A stretch of DNA of 64,000 nucleotides, from the NCBI GenBank assembly GCA_003260075.1, contig QLIY01000394.1, forward strand, positions 62,001 to 126,000, written 5' to 3'. Shown piece by piece: positions 11,738 through 26,069 of this stretch; the first letter of the stretch is position 1, and each line of letters starts with the position of its first letter. Source of the stretch: Phallusia mammillata (lineage: Eukaryota; Chordata; Ascidiacea; Phlebobranchia; Ascidiidae). Under the pieces are notes generated by a model. The model had not been told where the DNA came from. It did not search any database and saw only the letters and a program-made list of their open reading frames with translations. The position numbers and the translations under genes were made by a program.

Positions 11738-14700
11738 TCAGTGCACATGCTTACTTAAACCGCCTGTCGCCATTTCGTCTCTGTTGTATTCGTTGATGGC
11801 CCCACCTCGGTGTAGGCGCCCTAGAGGGGAACCGCCGGCCACTAGGACCCGCCCCTGCATGGTCAAGGCCCGGTGCTGGTCCATCGGCGTCGGCGAGGGC
11901 GGTTTATCGCTATCATCGTCGCTTTCCTTCTCATCTGCATCGCGGTACCTCCACTTACGATCGCCGGCTCCTGTCGGCAGCACCGGCGCCGATCGCGACG
12001 ATACTGCGCCGGCGTCGGCGGGCGCAGGCGCCACGGCGTTTTGACAGTGATCGCTGGAGCTCACTACCGCTCCTGGTGGCGAGTTTGTGTTATCGGTGAG
12101 CATCGAATTTCCCACTCCCGTATCGTCGTTGTGGTTATTAGACTGGTTTAGCGATGTAACTGGCGAATCGGCGACCGTCGGTGCGCTGTCGGCGTGTGTC
12201 GGCGTCGAGGAGAGCAAAGGGCATTCAACAGGCGTGGCGCGTTCCATAGAAAATCGGCCGGGTGTCGGTGCAGGCATTAGAGGTTGAATAGTGACATCCT
12301 CTTGATCGGGTTCATCTTGGTCGGTCGAGAGAAGTGACAGCAGTAGTTCTTGTACAAACTGCGCGCGGTCATTATCTTCGTTGCTGCGTTTCTCTTTTTC
12401 CGTGTCCGTAAGATTAGGTTCGTCAAGACTAAAAAAAATCGTGTTTTCTTTAGTGAAGTGACTGCGTTAGTGACAAGCCCAGCATCTTACATTAAAAGTG
12501 CCCTTTAGGGGGTCCATGAACCCCAAGTTGAGAACTACTGGGTAAAATTTAATATGTTTGAAAAAAGCTTACAGGTATGGGTTCGATTTATTAGCAATAG
12601 CTTTCTCGGTATGTAATGAATAAAAATCACATTATGTTACATCTACTTACCAAGACAACAGGTATCTTGAGTCCTCGGTGTCCGCAGCGTTCTGTGTCTG
12701 ATTTCGTTTTGCAGCAGTAGCTGATTTTGTTACAACTGCACCAGTAAGAGGGTGAGCATTAGCGTTGGGTGCTACTCCGTTATTCTGTATCTTGTTTGGA
12801 AAACGCTCCAACTGAAACAAAAAGATTACAATGTTTTTTCAATGAATTCTATTTGAATAAGGTTTAATGATTGTTAAAGATCTTTTCCGCAAATAGTAGG
12901 CATCATATGTCAACGATCACTGATAAATGTGTATTTCTGTGAGAATAATTGACGAAGCAACAGTGCTTCCTAATTAGAATCAGTCAACAATAGTGTTATA
13001 TATTTTACCCATGTTGGCATTATTAGTCGTCCTGCAAACCACGAAGGTAAAGGTAAAAATAAATGTAGCTCTGGCGTTATACCGTATCAGTCGGTCACCA
13101 AGCATTTACATATGGCAAGGCGTAAGCTAGAAAAAAAATCTAGCCTGCGGTGGGATTCTAACACACGACAGGAGTCTTTCCGGGACTCGCGCTCTACCAA
13201 CTGAGCTACGAAGGCCACACACTTGTACGGTATTTCTTCGCATCGCCTAATACGGAACTGGGACTTTAGACTTTTACTTGTAGCAGGGATTTGAATGTCT
13301 TTCCACTAAGTCGGTTTCTGGTAATTGTCGAAAACAAGACAAAATAAGGACTCTAGTCAAAACATTTGTTTTCTAACAGATTTCCCTTCAAAATAAGGAC
13401 AAGTCTTAGAAATATACATGGTATGGTAACCCTGCCTATAACACACCGGCTGCAACGGGCCTTGCACAACTGGTGCACTGTCAAGATTTGAGACATCGTG
13501 GCCAACATTGGATACAGGTATACCACGAAGAGACATCAGTTCAGCCATTAGATTGGCTCCTGCTTGTTGCATTGCTGGTGGAAGAGGTATAGGCATCGGA
13601 CTCTGGCCCCTGTTCACTGGATGCTGATTGGTCCGCTGCGGTGGGATGGGCGGGGGCGTTGGCGCGCGGAACTGTGCTTCATTTTGAGGCGTGGTGATTC
13701 GGTCGACAACGTTTAAGATAAATGTGTTAGGGAATTCTGCGCTTGCATCCTCATCGGAACTGATTCTTCTGAGCAAGTTGGCTTTGTTTCTTGGGGTGAA
13801 TGTTCCTGCTAAGTTGCGTTTTCTTCGAGGCATTTCAGTTAGTCATATTCTACATTGTTTGTTAAGGTAGTTGTTACTGGTGTAATTCATTTTAACGACT
13901 GCTTGTCATATTTTTGTGTTGTGTAACAATGGCTGTTTGTGATGTCATAACTGTATGTTTTGCGTAATGGTTCAAAAGTAAGGGTTTTTAACAGTTTTTT
14001 TAACATCTTTGCTTTTTGAGGGTGGATATAACTTACTTTTAAAGAACATTTGATGTAGAACGTATTTTTTGACCACAATAATATTTTTTTGTGTAATTTG
14101 TTAGGCAGTTGTTAGTACATTCAAGCTAAGCCGTTTTATTATGAAATGAAATGTCACAAAAACATATCCAAAAAGAAATTTTTGTTGTTGATATTTTGGT
14201 ACCAAAACGCCACTTTCCTTATTTTGTCACGTGGTTTCAATTTCTGACGCAATTCAACAAAGCGTAACGGAAATATTAGTTCCCGCTGTCTGTTATGAAT
14301 GTTGATAAATTCTCGTAGTAAAGAATTTTTTGTACAGACAACAAATCGGCTTATTAACATTTTTTATGAAAACTGTGGCCTTTAGTGTAGTACAGCTTCA
14401 CAAAAAAATAAAAGATTTTTTGCCAACATGAAATCAGAACAGTTTAAAATATTATAATACAGCCTAATCTGTTCAAATTACATTGTGACCAGTTGAAAAT
14501 GTATTCATTAGCCAAAGTTTGGAAACTAGCATTTGAAGCATAGGCGTCGATTTTTTAGCCTAAATTTTCTTTTGTGGGGTGGCAACATTTGGTCAAGTAG
14601 TTCCTAAATCACACTACCATATATACGTAAAGGTTTGTAGATGGCATTTCGCGGATATTGGCAGGATATACACACGTATATTACTTTATACGCAATCTTG

Positions 14701-17700
14701 CTTAATTCGGACGTAACAACTATGAAAGTCACGTCACAAATCATCCATCCATATGTGTAGTTATGATGTCACAATGCGTTAGTTATGTGATCACAGGTGG
14801 TTAGTCGCGGAAAAAGTGTATCTTGCGCCGTGTAGAGTCATTTATCCGACGTAGTAGGGTTGAAAAGGTTTATAACTCACAAAACGCAACGTGGCTTGTG
14901 ATACATAAGCAGAGATGTGTAAATTAATTTTACATGTTCAATTTTGCCAAAGCATTGAATCGGCATTGCAGTTTAAACACGAAATTTGCGCATATAGGTG
15001 GCCGCTGCATTTAAATTTTTCGTGCATGGAAATGGAACACTCGATGTAGCAATATAATCTGCAACTGCTAATTAACATCCAGAACACATAAAAACGTGAA
15101 ATTTGTCATTGTTACATCTTGTTCAGACTTGCTCTGGAGGAGCAAACTTGACGAAAATCACTAAAGTGAGTTGGGTTTTCCCCATGCATTGTTTAAAACA
15201 GTGGTTCTCAACCTTTTAAGTTTGCGGAACCCCCCCCCCTTTGTCATTGTTACATCTTGTTCAGACTTGCTCTGGAGGAGCAAACTTCACGAAAATCACT
15301 AAAGTGAGTTGGGTTTTCCCCATGCGTTGTTTAAAACATGCTCTTTTCACATGCTCGAAATATACCACCCATTAGAAAAAGCGCATGTAAATGAATGAAA
15401 CCCATATCTGTTATGCACGAATATAAATACGGCCAGGCAATTTCTGGGGTGGCAGCATAGCTATTTTATAATGGCTGCCACCCCAGAGATTTTTAGTGGG
15501 GAGGCACGCCACCCCTGCCACCCCGGGAATCGACGCCTATGATTTGAAGTAATACTTAAATGTCGCAATATATGACCTACGTATTTTTAACGTTTCAACG
15601 GCGTATGTTCACTTAGTTTGCACATACGTCATAAGAGCGTCATTGGCTTTTACGTCATATAATCGACATAGTGTTTTCGTTGCGTTGTGACGTGCTTGCG
15701 TTTAATTCTTTTTTCCCTTTGTTTATCATGCACTGCACTACTCGTATTCAGTGTAATTTACCCTGATGAAGGCGACCTGAATAGGACTTCGAAACGTCGG
15801 AATAAAACTACAATTGCCGGAAGAGCTCTATAAACTTGATAATAGACTTACATTTTCTGGCGTACGAGCCGTTTCAACGTCAGACAAAACAATCAAATCA
15901 TCATCATTCTTCTCATTAGCATGAATGTTCATTAATTTCCTAACAAACTGGTTCAACCGGCCTCCACGGCCATTTCCACCACCCCCACGCCTTTGAGAAC
16001 TTCTTCCTAACCGACTACTATGTCCGCTACTACTTTCACCAATAGATGACCCAGAGTGGCTTTTGCGCATAGCAAGTGGTGGAGGTGGAGGATCTGGTAT
16101 TGAGTTTGAATGAGGAGTATTGTTACCCTCAAAAGGTTCTTCAGTCTGTTCAGGGCTTGAACAAGAACTAAAGACCTCTTGATCATCTTTTCCATCCCAG
16201 TTTATGATCTCTACATCTACATGTAACGCTCCGGTTGGGTCCTCATCCCAGCTATCCGAATCAGCGTTAAAATAAACATCGCCTGGGTAAGAGCGAGCAT
16301 GTGGGGGTACGTAAGGTACCCAGCCATCTTTGTCAGCTTCCGCAGGGTCTGGTTGGGGGTAAACTGGGTATTCTGTTGGGTGAGGGTAAGGGTTTGAGGC
16401 AGGGGTTGCAGAGAGATGACCCTGAGGTAGCCATGAGCCCAGCATAAAGGTGCTGTTTTCTGATGGGTTAAAACACCAGTTCCAAGCTGGAGAGGCCGAA
16501 GACATAATGCTCTCAAATAAGTCGCCCATTTACAAGCTGTAGTTGTTTTTAGTAAATAGGTTTTCAAAATCAAAGAGATACCTTGAATGCAAAATCCAGA
16601 AAAGAGAATTAGCTTAGAAATGTTCTGAATATGTAATATCTGTATAAACACTGAACTGTGTTGCTCTAAAGTTTATTTCATGCCTGGCTGTAAACAGTGG
16701 TTCTCGACTCGTTTCAGGCCATGGACCACCAGTTGAATCACATAAACATTATCCAGACCACTCTATTGTTAAGTCAGGATAAAGAAAGCACCCACCACAA
16801 GCATATTGACTTGAAACATATTCCTTTAATACTGAGTTCTGAGGAGTGATATCAAAAACTGAGAGCTAACAATATATGGCTGATAACTTGGACAAGCCTT
16901 TTTTTGTACTGAATATTCAATAAATTATATGTAACTATTTCCAGTTTATACTAAACATATTTAAAATCCTGTGGACCACCCAAAAAGCCACCATGGACCA
17001 CTAGTTGAGAACCACTGCTTTAAAGGCTAACTGATTAACAATTCTTAAGTCTGACAGTCCCCTAAACAGTTTTTAAACTCTATTAACTGCCAACCAAACT
17101 GTTTCAGATTTTATGCAACTGTATTTCACTAATTCCCAAGATTTTTTCCCCTTTAGAAAAGCTACACTTTTTTTTGCAGTACTTTCACCTTTTAATGGCA
17201 GCTGACTTGACACTTCTAGGTGTAAAAACTGACAGAGGCAGATATAGCATTCATTCAGTCACAGACAAGGGGTCAATTGACACCTTATGGTGGTCAGCTT
17301 ACTACAATGTTTTGTAATATTGCATCAAAACAGCATCAAAATTGTATTGAGCATCATAGTGTGACATTTTGTAGTAGATTGCATCATTTCAAAGCATGTT
17401 TGATTTAGGTGGCTTGCTGTTTGTGAGGGAGTATACATTTTTTATGTGATTAAAAAAGAGAGTATGAATAAAAGAGAGTGCGAGAGAAAGGCTATAATGT
17501 CGTGTTGACACTAAACACATGAATTCATAAATAAACCCCAATAGTCCTTACAGCAATAACTGTTAATAAGGCATCGTTGAGAAATTTGACAGCAAATTTC
17601 AAGTTTATACCTAGGTAACAACGTAAGTATAAAAACAGTTCATAATTTACAATATTTTTACCTAATATTGTTTTTATAAGCACAGCTGCTGTAATTGCAT

Positions 17701-20700
17701 ATCTGTTGTGATATTTAAACTTAGCACAAATAATTGCTCCTAATTTTGTTGATTACACCGCATTAGATTTAGCTTTGCATCATGCCTGGCTTAAGAGCTA
17801 AAAGTACCACATGTTATGTAAGTCTTTCGTATTTGTAGAATGTGTTGGTTACATGTACATTCAAATTAGCATAAACCTTGGTTAATTCAAACCTATTTTA
17901 TTGGACCGAAAGGTTTTTCTGGATTAGGTGAAAATTGGGTCGATTTAACCACTGTCGATTAGTTAAAGCCTTACCACATCACATTATTTGTACCTCAATG
18001 CCCAAATTAGGCAAATACCTGGAGTAATTGAGGTTTGTTGTATTAATACTGTCCTGTATTAGTATTATTAAACTTTAGTGTTTCTGTGGGTTTCGTTTGA
18101 AACCAAATAAACCATTTGACTGAAATGCTAGACAGTGTATGTGTGTTTTTGAACTTACCTTGACCGATATATATTTTGTTAACAGCGAGTGTTCACATAA
18201 TTAGCACTGACAAAATCACTGATGGTTTTGTTATTTTTAAAACATTTTTTTACTTTTAAATGACAAAATTTGTCTATCAACAGCCAATAAAGCAAGAATA
18301 TGAGAGCATAACAACAGATTTTCCTACCTGTTGTCTAATTTCAGCAGCTCGTTGTCGTTCTAGTTGCAACTGTGATTGTAATTCCTGTAGTTGTGAAGCC
18401 GTGGTGACTGTCTGTTGTAACTGTTGAGCACTTCGTCTAACTCCGCTTAGTTGAGACAAAATTTCTGCACAGAAAAATAGCAGAGAATTTGAATTAAAAG
18501 TTTAAAGCAGCGTTTCTCAAACTTGTGGCATGTTAACAATCTAAATTGTCACCCCGTGGAACACATTGCAGGCCAACATAAGAAAAGCTGTTTAACACGT
18601 TTACTGCCAACTACGAGTTATCTTGTAGTTGCCGATCTAGCCAAGCTTGCCAAATACAAGTATACTCGTAGTAGACTTATTCGATTGTAACACGCTTAAA
18701 ACAAGCTGGCTTTTCGAACCACTGTCGTGGATGCATTGTGGCAACACCGAGACACCCTACACCAGCATGTTACCTATGTGTTAACTCGTAGCATGGCAAA
18801 AAATATTTTAACTTTCTGATTTCAGAAAGCCACTAAAACATATTTGGCAAATTTAAGCACAACATAGGAATATCCCTAGGCAGTCAACAAGTTAAAGAAA
18901 TTTAATTTGCAACTTTATTCTGATATGTGAGGTTGCTTTTTATGACCAATAAGAAATAAACTGCAAAATGTTGTCAAGCACGCTAACATTTCGTCATCAA
19001 GTCCCAAAACACCAAAGAATGTTTGCAGTTTAAAATTGTGAATATTTGGTTGCACTTCGCAGCACACAGTTTGAGAATCAATTCTTTAATGTCCATTGTG
19101 ATTCATACTGACCAGTGTTTCCCAACCTTACTGGGCAGTAAAATAGTTTTTAACTCAATGTAAGGGTTATTGGCTGTGAAATGGTGTTGAGTTGAACAAA
19201 AGTTTTGTGTGTCATGAATGTGGCATTGGACTTGCGAAAATTTGGTTAATAAAAAAAATTGATCAATGATTTGTTGCATGTCTACTATTAGAGGGCAGAT
19301 TATATGCCAACCGTTATTAATTGTTTTTGTACATGCAGTCGTTTGAGCTGTACCAGCTTTTTCTACTTTAACGTAAGTCTAGAGCAGTGGTTCCCAACCA
19401 GGGCCCATGGCCCCCCAGGGGAGCCACGAGCTGTGTTCCAGGGGGCCACGGGCGTAGATTCACAAGAAACACCCACTAAAAGTCATTTTCACTTTAACTT
19501 TATTTCTGAATTTAATCGACTATTTCACATACTATTTGTTTATAGTGAGGTTTATCACGCTCATTTACTCTATTAGACCTGTTTAGGGCCAAAATTCATA
19601 CCACATTCCAACGCGAGATTGCTATCTACATTTTAAGGGGGCCACATGTCCTACATGGTTACTTAAAGGGCGCCACGAGGCTAAAAAGTTACTTTAAGGG
19701 GGCCATGGTCCACGAAAGGTTGGGAACCACTGATCTAGAGCATTTTGAAGTACATTACCTAATTTGTTGGACTAGTGTTTCATAATTTTATACACAGCAC
19801 ATATTGAATCCTAAAATCACAAAAAACAGGTTTAAAGGAGACTTCCAAATTGCAATGGGTGCGACTGCTTTTGGTATAAAAGGAAGTTAAAATTGAGTTT
19901 CAGCCTTGTCATGCAATCACGCATTTGGTCAAAAAGCCATTAGCATTGTTTAAGAAAAAGCCGCATTTTGATGAGAATACAGGAAAAACTTTTAATCAAT
20001 GTTTTCAATTATTGATAACACAATGAACTAGTAGGCTATCACTATGTCACCATTTCACATATACCACAGCTATTTAAAGAAGATTGTGAAGGTCAATACA
20101 TACATTCAGCAAATTTTTAGCAAACTCAGCAATTTAAAAAAAAATTGTAACTGTTTATTAATACCAACAAAATTTGTTGAAAAATTCAACACAAAATGTG
20201 ACAATATTGTATACAGAGTGGTGACACTGTCCTAATCTTTAACATACATCCCTTTTTTGTCTTTAATTCTAACAATGTTTGGTATTTATTTTACTTTTCA
20301 ACCCATCAAAATTACACACTTTTGTGCAACTTAACAAACAACTGGTATTAATTCAAAGGCACAGTAACTTGCTGGGAAAGTATGAAGACCAGTATTTTGC
20401 ACAAGTGAAAAAAAGTGGTTCAACCACAAATATTTTCGAAAACAATTTGATTTATTGTTGGTAAAGAAATTATGTTATCTTTTCGGTCATCCTTTAATTT
20501 AAATTACGCTGCAAGCCANTATGGTCCGTAAAATACGGTATGCTGCAAGCCAGAAGGAGCCGTAGTTGGATACACCTGACTTAAAATATCATACCTGCAA
20601 TTGGGTCCATGGTGTCTCGTCCAGCTGATGTTGCAGATCCTCCAGTGTTGTTATTGTTGGACGCAACACCGCTAGACGAAATTGTTGACGATGACATTGT

Positions 20701-21732
20701 GCCCCCAGAGAAGTGCATTGTACGATGATTGCGTGTGCGAAGTCCACGTCCTGGATAGAACATACCTAGATATGAATGTGTGCAAAAACAGGGACATCAT
20801 TCTTGTGTGGTATTTGCATGGAAATTATATTTGCTTGGCCACAGTTTTAATGTTTTTTTTAGAACATATTCAGTTAATCACATAGCCAGTTGGCCGGAAG
20901 AGCTACTAACACCATAACTCACACGACACCCAAAGTCGATTAGGGGGCGTAAAGAGCTGAATTTTTTATTTAGCGGCTATAAATGGGTTGGGTTGGGAAA
21001 TAAGTTTTTATTTTTTTTACATTAGTAACTAATTTTTTGGGTTAGTTTTATTGAAGTTTAAGTGCTAATACCTTACCCCGACCCTAATAGCCCTAACCGT
21101 AAGCATTTTTGGAGATATAACCAAATCGACTTTGGGTGTCGTGTGCGTTATGGTGTTAGTAGCTCTACCCAGTTGGCCAATCACATAGCTTCCCCCCCCC
21201 CCAGTACCAAAAGGGGTCCGCAAAGGCAAAAAGGTTGAGAACCACTGTTTTAGAACATATTCAGTTAATCACTAGCCATTTGGCCAAGCTTTTTATGCAA
21301 TTAACCAGTTTATGCAATTAGCTGTTTGGCAGATGCATGAAAACTACATTCAGATGTCTATAAGGTGTATAAATAAACAAATAAACCTATTTTCACTTTT
21401 TATTTGCCCATGTTTTTGTCCCCCCCCCCGCCAGAACGAGCCGTAGTTGGATACACCTGATTTAGAATATCATACCTGCAATTGGGTCCATGGTGTCTCG
21501 TCCAGCTGATGTAGCAGATCCTCCAGCCCCCCCCCCCAAGGTGTGTAAATAAACAAATAAACCTATTTTTACTTTTTATTTGCCCATGTTTCTGTAATGT
21601 TTTCGTTTTGAAAGGTACAGATATATTCAGCTAACCTAATGACTAATTGGACAAACTTTTTTTGATGCAATTAACCAAATTATGCAACTAACTGGGTGAT
21701 TTTTTAACAAATGGCTGATTTGGGGTTTATGA

Positions 21733-21767
<35 letters not shown>

Positions 21768-24736
21768 TATGCCCTTAAATGTATCAAACGATAAACTGAC
21801 GTTTTCTGTATTATGTTCAAAAGTGTATGTTACTTAATGACTGTGCAAGTTTAAAAATGATTTAACCAAAAATGTAGCTATATGAACAATTTTTGGTACT
21901 TTTTTTTAGACAATTGGTAAAACAAATATTGTTCAAAATGCCAGGAATCTCCACCTGAAAGTGAGACACATACATACATTTGGTCTCTACAAAACAAGCA
22001 TTGCCATCAGCAAAATCGTAGATACTTTTTAGGGGCTATGTTTAAACAGTGCTGTGCCATTTGCACTGGCCAGTAGTTAAGTGTGGCAAAACAGGTCAAC
22101 CTGCATCAAATAAAACTGGCAGGTACCAAAAGGAACAACATGTTTTCCAAAATACATGTACACACGAGGGTATGAAAATTACAACAACAGCCCCCCCCCC
22201 AAATAATTTTTGTTTTTTCTAAAATGCGCCTTAAAAAAAAAAGTTTGGAAACCACTGAGCTAACCTAATGACTAATTGGCCAAACTTTTTTTGATGCACT
22301 TAACCAAATTATACAACTAACTGGACGGTTTTCATAACAAATGGCTGATTTGGGATTTATGATCCCTATGCCCTTAAATGTATCAAACGAAAAACTGACG
22401 TTTTCTGTATTATGTTCAAAAGTGTATGTTACTTATGGCTGTGCAATTACGTTTAAAAATAATTTAACCAAAAATGTAGCTATAGGAACAATTTTTGCTA
22501 GTTTTTTTTAGATAATTGGTAAAACAAATATATATTGTGCAAAATGCCAGGAATCTCCACCTGAAAGTGAGACACATACATACATTTGGTCTCTACAAAA
22601 CTAGCATTGCCATTAGCAAAATCGTAGATACTTTTTTGGAGGCTATGTTTAAAGAGTGCTGTGCCATTTGCACTGGCCAGTAATTAGGTGTGGCAATACA
22701 CGTCAACATGCATTAGATGAAACTTGCAGGTACCAATCGAAACAATTTGTTTTCCAACATACATGTACACATGAGGGTATGAAAATTACAACAACACACT
22801 TACGACGAATGTGTCGACCACCAACTGGGTCGTCAATATCTCGTGGAGTTCTGTGTTCCATCGTTAAGTGAGCAGCCAAGTCGTCAGTAACCAAGTTGGG
22901 ATCACCAACTGGTAACGCTGCGCAGACGGGACATACCTGCACATAAGTCATAACGTAAAGTAATTGTTTTAACCAGGGAGTCTTAACGCATGTCATATAG
23001 GTTCAGGTTCAATTCTTGTTTACTTTTATTGTTTTTATGGGATTGGGGTTTTGTGGGTACACTGTACAACACCTTAAAGTGGTGTTGCCAAACTATTGCA
23101 TGGGTACAGATACTACACAAAGTGTAGATATCTGCGCCGATGATCACAAGCCGCACCCCCAGTATTTTTGAAATACTACGCCAGGNTGTACATCAGGGGT
23201 CGGCAACCTTTGTTACTGTAGGGCCATTTATAAATGTCAAAATTGGATCGAGGGCCGCATATGTGCATCACACAAAGTGATTTTGCTTTGTTTCTTACCA
23301 AATATGCTTAACTAGAAGTATAATTCGTATTTGATTCTAGCCACATTTCGACAGATCACAGAAAACCCCCCCCCCCATCACACAAAGTGATTTTGCTTTG
23401 TTTCTTAGCAAATATGCTTAACTAGAAGTATAATTCGTATTCGATTCTAGCCACATTTCGCCAGATCGCAGAAAAATAGCATCAGGCGCATTAACCACTC
23501 AAAAATATGTAATAATTGGACTCGTTTGCCAGTTGAAATCCAAGCTGCGGGCCGGCCGCACAAGCTTTAACGAAGGGCCGTATGCAACCCGCGGGCTGCA
23601 GGTTGCCCACCCCTGCACTACGCCTATGCCTACAGCACACTGTTACAGAGCATTATTTATTACACAAACTCATGCATTCATTACTATAGACTTACCACTT
23701 CAGTATGGACATCTGCATGTTCTTTAGTAACATGCTCCTGCAAAAGACTTTCTGTGAACCCAAGTTTGGCACAAAATGGACACACGAAAGACGGTGGCGA
23801 CTCAGCAGTTGTGTTTTCTCCACCATAAAACAATTCTGCAGAAAATACATTGTTTTTTTACAATTTGGTACAAATAAAACTGAAAGTGGACGCTAAGAAC
23901 ACAGGCACAGATATTTAAAACAATGCAAAGTGGTGAACGTCAAACTAAACTGAACTTATTGTGACAACACTAAAGCAAGGAATGGCAAGATGCATTTTCA
24001 CTGAAGATAACCATTTATTGCAACACATTTACATTTTTCGCATTAATGGCAAACAATTGTATGTTTGGTATCATAAACAAGGCACTAGCCCAGTGGTTCC
24101 CAAACTATGCGCCGCGGCGCACTGGTGTGCCGCGAGATGTCATTAGGTGTGCCGCAAAAAATATTGAAATTAAAATCAATCAAGTTGAGTAGTAGTACCA
24201 GGTGCTTAGACCACTAGGCCAACATGCTCCACGTCTCTGTGATGTTCAACTAGGCTATTTAACTATGAGAGTGACCTGTATAGCGGCTTTATGACCTCAT
24301 AGTTAGTGCCTTTGTCAGCTAATTTGTTGTGCCATTTTAAAATGAAATAAAAAAATTCAAATATATTTTTTATTCATATGTTCGAAGTGCGCCAAATAAT
24401 TTTTGTTTTTTCTAAAATGCGCCTTAAAAGAAAAAAGTTTGGGAACCACTGCACTAGCCAAAGCAGGTTGCAATTTTAAGGCATGTTTTGTTGCCATATC
24501 GCCAGTAAGTTTGTTAAAAAGAAAAATCTTTCGTGGTTTTCTCATAACACCGTGGTTGAAAAACGCAAGGTGAACATGCCACTGAATATTCAATCCCCCC
24601 CCCCATAAGGACAAATCTTAGAAATAAGGATGGTATGGCAACCCTGGCTATAGCTCAGAATATACAATATATATACAGAGTATCCAGTTAACCAGTATGC
24701 GATAAACCATATTCGTCTGTATATTTATTTCAGCTT

Positions 24737-24815
<79 letters not shown>

Positions 24816-25994
24816 ATTGTTGAAAATAAGACAAAAGAAGGACTCAGGTCAAAAATAAGGACATTTCTTCGAAATAAGGACAATTCAAATTACCCCCCCC
24901 CCCTATAAAAGAACGATTTCAAAAACGGACTAACACATCATTTTTTAAGCGTTTTTAAATGCCACATCAAAAGGGTGTTTCCTTTACAAATACAGTTTTT
25001 AAATCTGTTTAGATGGTTATGTAAGTTAATTGCAAACAATTGACAACCATTGTCACAACAAACAAAAGACAAGTATCTTTTCGGACATCCGCTTTAAGAA
25101 TGTCCTTCTTTGACTGATCTGACCTACATATTTTCCCCCCCCCCGACAAATCTTAGAAATAAGGACGGTATGGCAACCCTGGCTATAGCTCAGAATATAC
25201 AATATACAGAGTATCCAGTTAACCAGTATGCGATAAACCGTATTCGTCTGTATATTTATTTCACAGCTTAATGTATTACAGATGATAGCATGAACATTTG
25301 CGGAAACAATTGAACAATAAAGCATGTTTTTATTTACTTTAATTTAACTATATATATTGCTCATTAGACTTATTTCATGGCATTTTTTTAATGACAGCCA
25401 TGGCCACTGTAAACATCCTGTATTTTTTTTAAATTAAAGTTTTCTCAGAAATATAAACATAAAATAAGCCTATAAAAGAACGATTTCAAAAACGGACTAA
25501 CACATCATTTTTTAAGCATTTTTAAATGCCACTTTAAAAGGGTGTTTCCTTTATAAATACAGTTTTTAAATCTATTTAGATGGTTATGTAAGTTGTTTGA
25601 AAACAATTGAAAACCATTGTCACAACAAAACAAAGCAAGTATCTTTTTTTAACATAAGATTGTCCTTCTTTGACTGATCTGACCTACATATTTCACGAAC
25701 AGACACAACTTGAGTTTTTTTAGACATGTTTATCCTGATATACAGCAATGCTTAAACTACTGCATTACTGCTTATTTGAAAGGTGGTAATTAATGCTTTT
25801 GCCATACACCACACAAGGACCACTTATCTTGTCTAACCACAAATGCAATATGCAATAGGGGCCTAAAGGGCATGCTCAAAAAGTTTGCAATCATCAATGC
25901 AAGCTATAGAACCCTACATTCAACAAGTCAAATTTCTTTGCATTGTCACATCATCACATTATTATTGTTCAACGGTTTCCGTAAAACAGCAAGG

Positions 25995-26069
<75 letters not shown>

